Shown here one piece after another: positions 19,928 through 21,186 of a stretch of 21,186 nucleotides of DNA. The notes beneath the pieces are model-generated. The model was not told the DNA's origin. It did no database searches and worked only from the letters and a program-made list of their open reading frames with translations. Origin of the DNA: an uncultured Candidatus Melainabacteria bacterium (lineage in GTDB: Bacteria > Cyanobacteriota > Vampirovibrionia > Gastranaerophilales > Gastranaerophilaceae); assembly GCA_934693235.1 (NCBI GenBank), contig CAKUUY010000028.1:1-21186 (forward strand), in the 5' to 3' direction. A program made the translations under genes and the position numbers. The stretch's first letter is position 1; each line of letters begins with the position of its first letter.

Positions 19928-21186
19928 CTACTTAACTTTTGCTTCCAGTCTGTCTAGGCGTGCTTTTAACTCGATATTTTCTTTTTCAAGAGCAGTCACG
20001 CGACTATCGAGTTCTTTTATTGCATTGATTACAGCGAAAAACATATCTTCCATTCTGACTGTTAAGAAGCCATCAGTACCTTTTTTTACTGCATTAGGAA
20101 ATACCTTTTGTAAATCCTGTGCGATTACACCGACGTGTGGAGTTTTAGTTGCGTCTTTCCTAAATGTGTAATTAAATACTTTTAATTGTCTGATTTTGTC
20201 TAAACCTGACTTATTTTCTTTACCGACATATTTTAGACGGCGGTCAGAAAGTATCTCATAAGATTTCTGTGTTTGACCATTATATCCGATAAATGCTCCA
20301 TGACTTGCATATACCGGCATGTAATCGTCACTGCCGCTACCACTGTGATAATCGAACCAATCCATGCCCCTTCCATCACGAACACCATAAAAACCGAGTC
20401 TGTCGTAATCATGTTCGGAGTACCAAAGAGAACTATATACATAGCCTTTAACCATTAAATTTCCATTTACAACTACAGTGGAATCTTTAGTTTTATACCC
20501 TGGTTTATCATATCTAAATTTATATGTATTATCACTATTATGTACTTCTAAAACGGCAGGTCCACCATTAAATTTTGATTGACCACCAATAAATATTCTT
20601 TCGTCACTATCAGAAGCCCAACTTGAGCTGCTTGCTGGTCCGGAATTTGCTCCGATACAGGTTTTATTAGAGCCAGTAACGTTTGAACAAGCTCTATAGC
20701 CTATAGCTGTATTTCTTAAACCTTTTGTAGATGCTGCATAACCTACAGCTGTTGAGTACTGCCCTGATGCAAAAGCAGATGAACCAATTGCTGTTGTATA
20801 ATTTTCCCTCGCTATAGTACTATACCCTAGAGCAATGGAAGCATTTCCAGTTGCATCTGCAAAACCAATTGCAATCGAATAAGAGCCTGTTGAATACACA
20901 TTTTGTCCTAATGCAACAGAATTTACCCCGGTTGCATTAGCATCATTACCTATTGCAACACTACTTGAGTTTGTAGAAAGTGAAGATGGGCCAATTGCAA
21001 TTGAAGAATTTCCTGAAGCAGTCCCGTTAATAGTAATAGCATTAGTACTAGCAGTCGCAGCATTCCCAATAGCAACAGCAGAATCACCATTTGTTCCGGT
21101 GCCATTACCTCCAATAGCAACAGAACTTGAGCCCAAGGCATCTACAGATGTTCCGATTGCAATAGAATTGCTAGACTTCGCACCTG
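19928..21186 (-). CDS. Head-repeat surface/fibre protein with C-terminal S74 chaperone (5' end outside window)
   Basis: The frame is open to the window edge, and the repeat pattern continues upstream of the TTG at 21136 (SSNSIAIGTSVDALGSSSVA), so the gene is 5'-truncated here. Numbering from that TTG, residues 1-165 are YadA-head-type repeats with SVAIG, SIAIG, SVALG and TAIG cores spaced about 13-16 residues, which fold as a trimeric left-handed beta-roll. Residues 180-295 are a beta-rich connector. Residues 296-375 match the S74 intramolecular chaperone (ILSDRRLKYVG, VFNYTFRKDATKTPHVGVIAQDLQ), with the conserved Ser297 and Lys302 of self-cleavage. Residues 375-402 are a coiled coil (LDSRVTALEKENIELKARL). 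No YadA membrane anchor barrel is present, so after cleavage the trimer may be released or held by its missing N-terminus. An adhesin or phage-tail-like fibre are both possible; no phage genes are nearby. Confidence 0.85.
   Translation of the reverse strand, partial: GAKSSNSIAIGTSVDALGSSSVAIGGNGTGTNGDSAVAIGNAATASTNAITINGTASGNSSIAIGPSSLSTNSSSVAIGNDANATGVNSVALGQNVYSTGSYSIAIGFADATGNASIALGYSTIARENYTTAIGSSAFASGQYSTAVGYAASTKGLRNTAIGYRACSNVTGSNKTCIGANSGPASSSSWASDSDERIFIGGQSKFNGGPAVLEVHNSDNTYKFRYDKPGYKTKDSTVVVNGNLMVKGYVYSSLWYSEHDYDRLGFYGVRDGRGMDWFDYHSGSGSDDYMPVYASHGAFIGYNGQTQKSYEILSDRRLKYVGKENKSGLDKIRQLKVFNYTFRKDATKTPHVGVIAQDLQKVFPNAVKKGTDGFLTVRMEDMFFAVINAIKELDSRVTALEKENIELKARLDRLEAKVK

Noticed and set aside
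21134..21136. TTG as the start of the head-repeat protein
   Set aside because: The frame stays open and in repeat register to the window edge, so the real start lies outside.
20950..21141. Leu-rich minus-strand frame overlapping the head-repeat protein
   Set aside because: It is a shifted reading of the SVAIG repeats; the Leu/Val runs come from the periodic codons.
19928..21186. Prophage remnant
   Set aside because: The S74 domain is common on phage tail proteins, but no capsid, terminase, integrase or lysis gene is in the window.
1..21186. tRNA, rRNA or known riboswitch
   Set aside because: I looked in the intergenic gaps for cloverleaf-like or T-box/riboswitch signatures and saw none I could support.

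Overview
The window reads as a chromosomal segment of a low-GC, diderm bacterium. The mix of genes suggests an uncultured gut Melainabacteria-type lineage (Gastranaerophilales/Vampirovibrionia, the non-photosynthetic sisters of Cyanobacteria): a Cys-rich pilin-like protein with a G|FTLAEVL leader, large lineage-specific lysine-rich proteins with FKG/FEG tags, and a fibre with YadA-like head repeats and an S74 chaperone. This placement is inference from gene character; no rRNA or tRNA marker is present. Coding is dense and AT-rich. No prophage module, IS transposase, CRISPR array, toxin-antitoxin pair or defence island was seen.

Layout. 1-1607: a pilin-like gene (minus) and an XRE regulator (plus) diverge around a perfect 17-nt palindrome; a small CxxC protein and a strong terminator follow. 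1571-4947: a minus-strand block with an exported serine hydrolase, an unknown helical protein translationally coupled to a NagZ-type glycosidase, and a double zinc-ribbon protein. 4953-6979: an aquaporin diverges from pgeF; a glutamine amidotransferase (PabA/TrpG) converges on pgeF with a 6-nt overlap. 7093-10312: two unknown minus-strand proteins (814 and 228 aa). 10564-11523: class II fructose-bisphosphate aldolase. 11673-11874: a composite inverted repeat. 11950-13596: a 548-aa protein with coiled coil, membrane segment, acidic linker and LysM-like C-terminus. 13900-16008: an exported TonB-C-domain protein, then der. 16112-17729: aroK-aroB overlapping operon (shikimate pathway). 17823-19043: CtpA-type S41 protease. 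19215-19373: an unlisted 52-aa gene with a textbook promoter and Shine-Dalgarno. 19374-19927: a gene-poor stretch full of small palindromic and direct repeats. 19928-21186: the 3' part of a surface or fibre protein that runs off the window.

Most genes are housekeeping or envelope functions: peptidoglycan turnover or editing (NagZ, PgeF, CtpA, LysM-like protein), aromatic precursor and folate/tryptophan supply (AroK, AroB, PabA/TrpG), central carbon flow (aldolase), ribosome assembly (Der) and surface structures (pilin, head-repeat fibre).

The most interesting signals are structural rather than a new gene system. (1) A family of two-hairpin intergenic repeats whose second stem changes sequence between copies but keeps its pairing. 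(2) A set of genes with no Shine-Dalgarno whose extended -10 box (TGN-TAnnAT) ends 6-7 nt before the ATG, predicting leaderless mRNAs. (3) A symmetric operator-like palindrome between the pilin gene and the XRE gene. (4) The 52-aa small gene. All are read by eye from the sequence; no alignment or database search was run.
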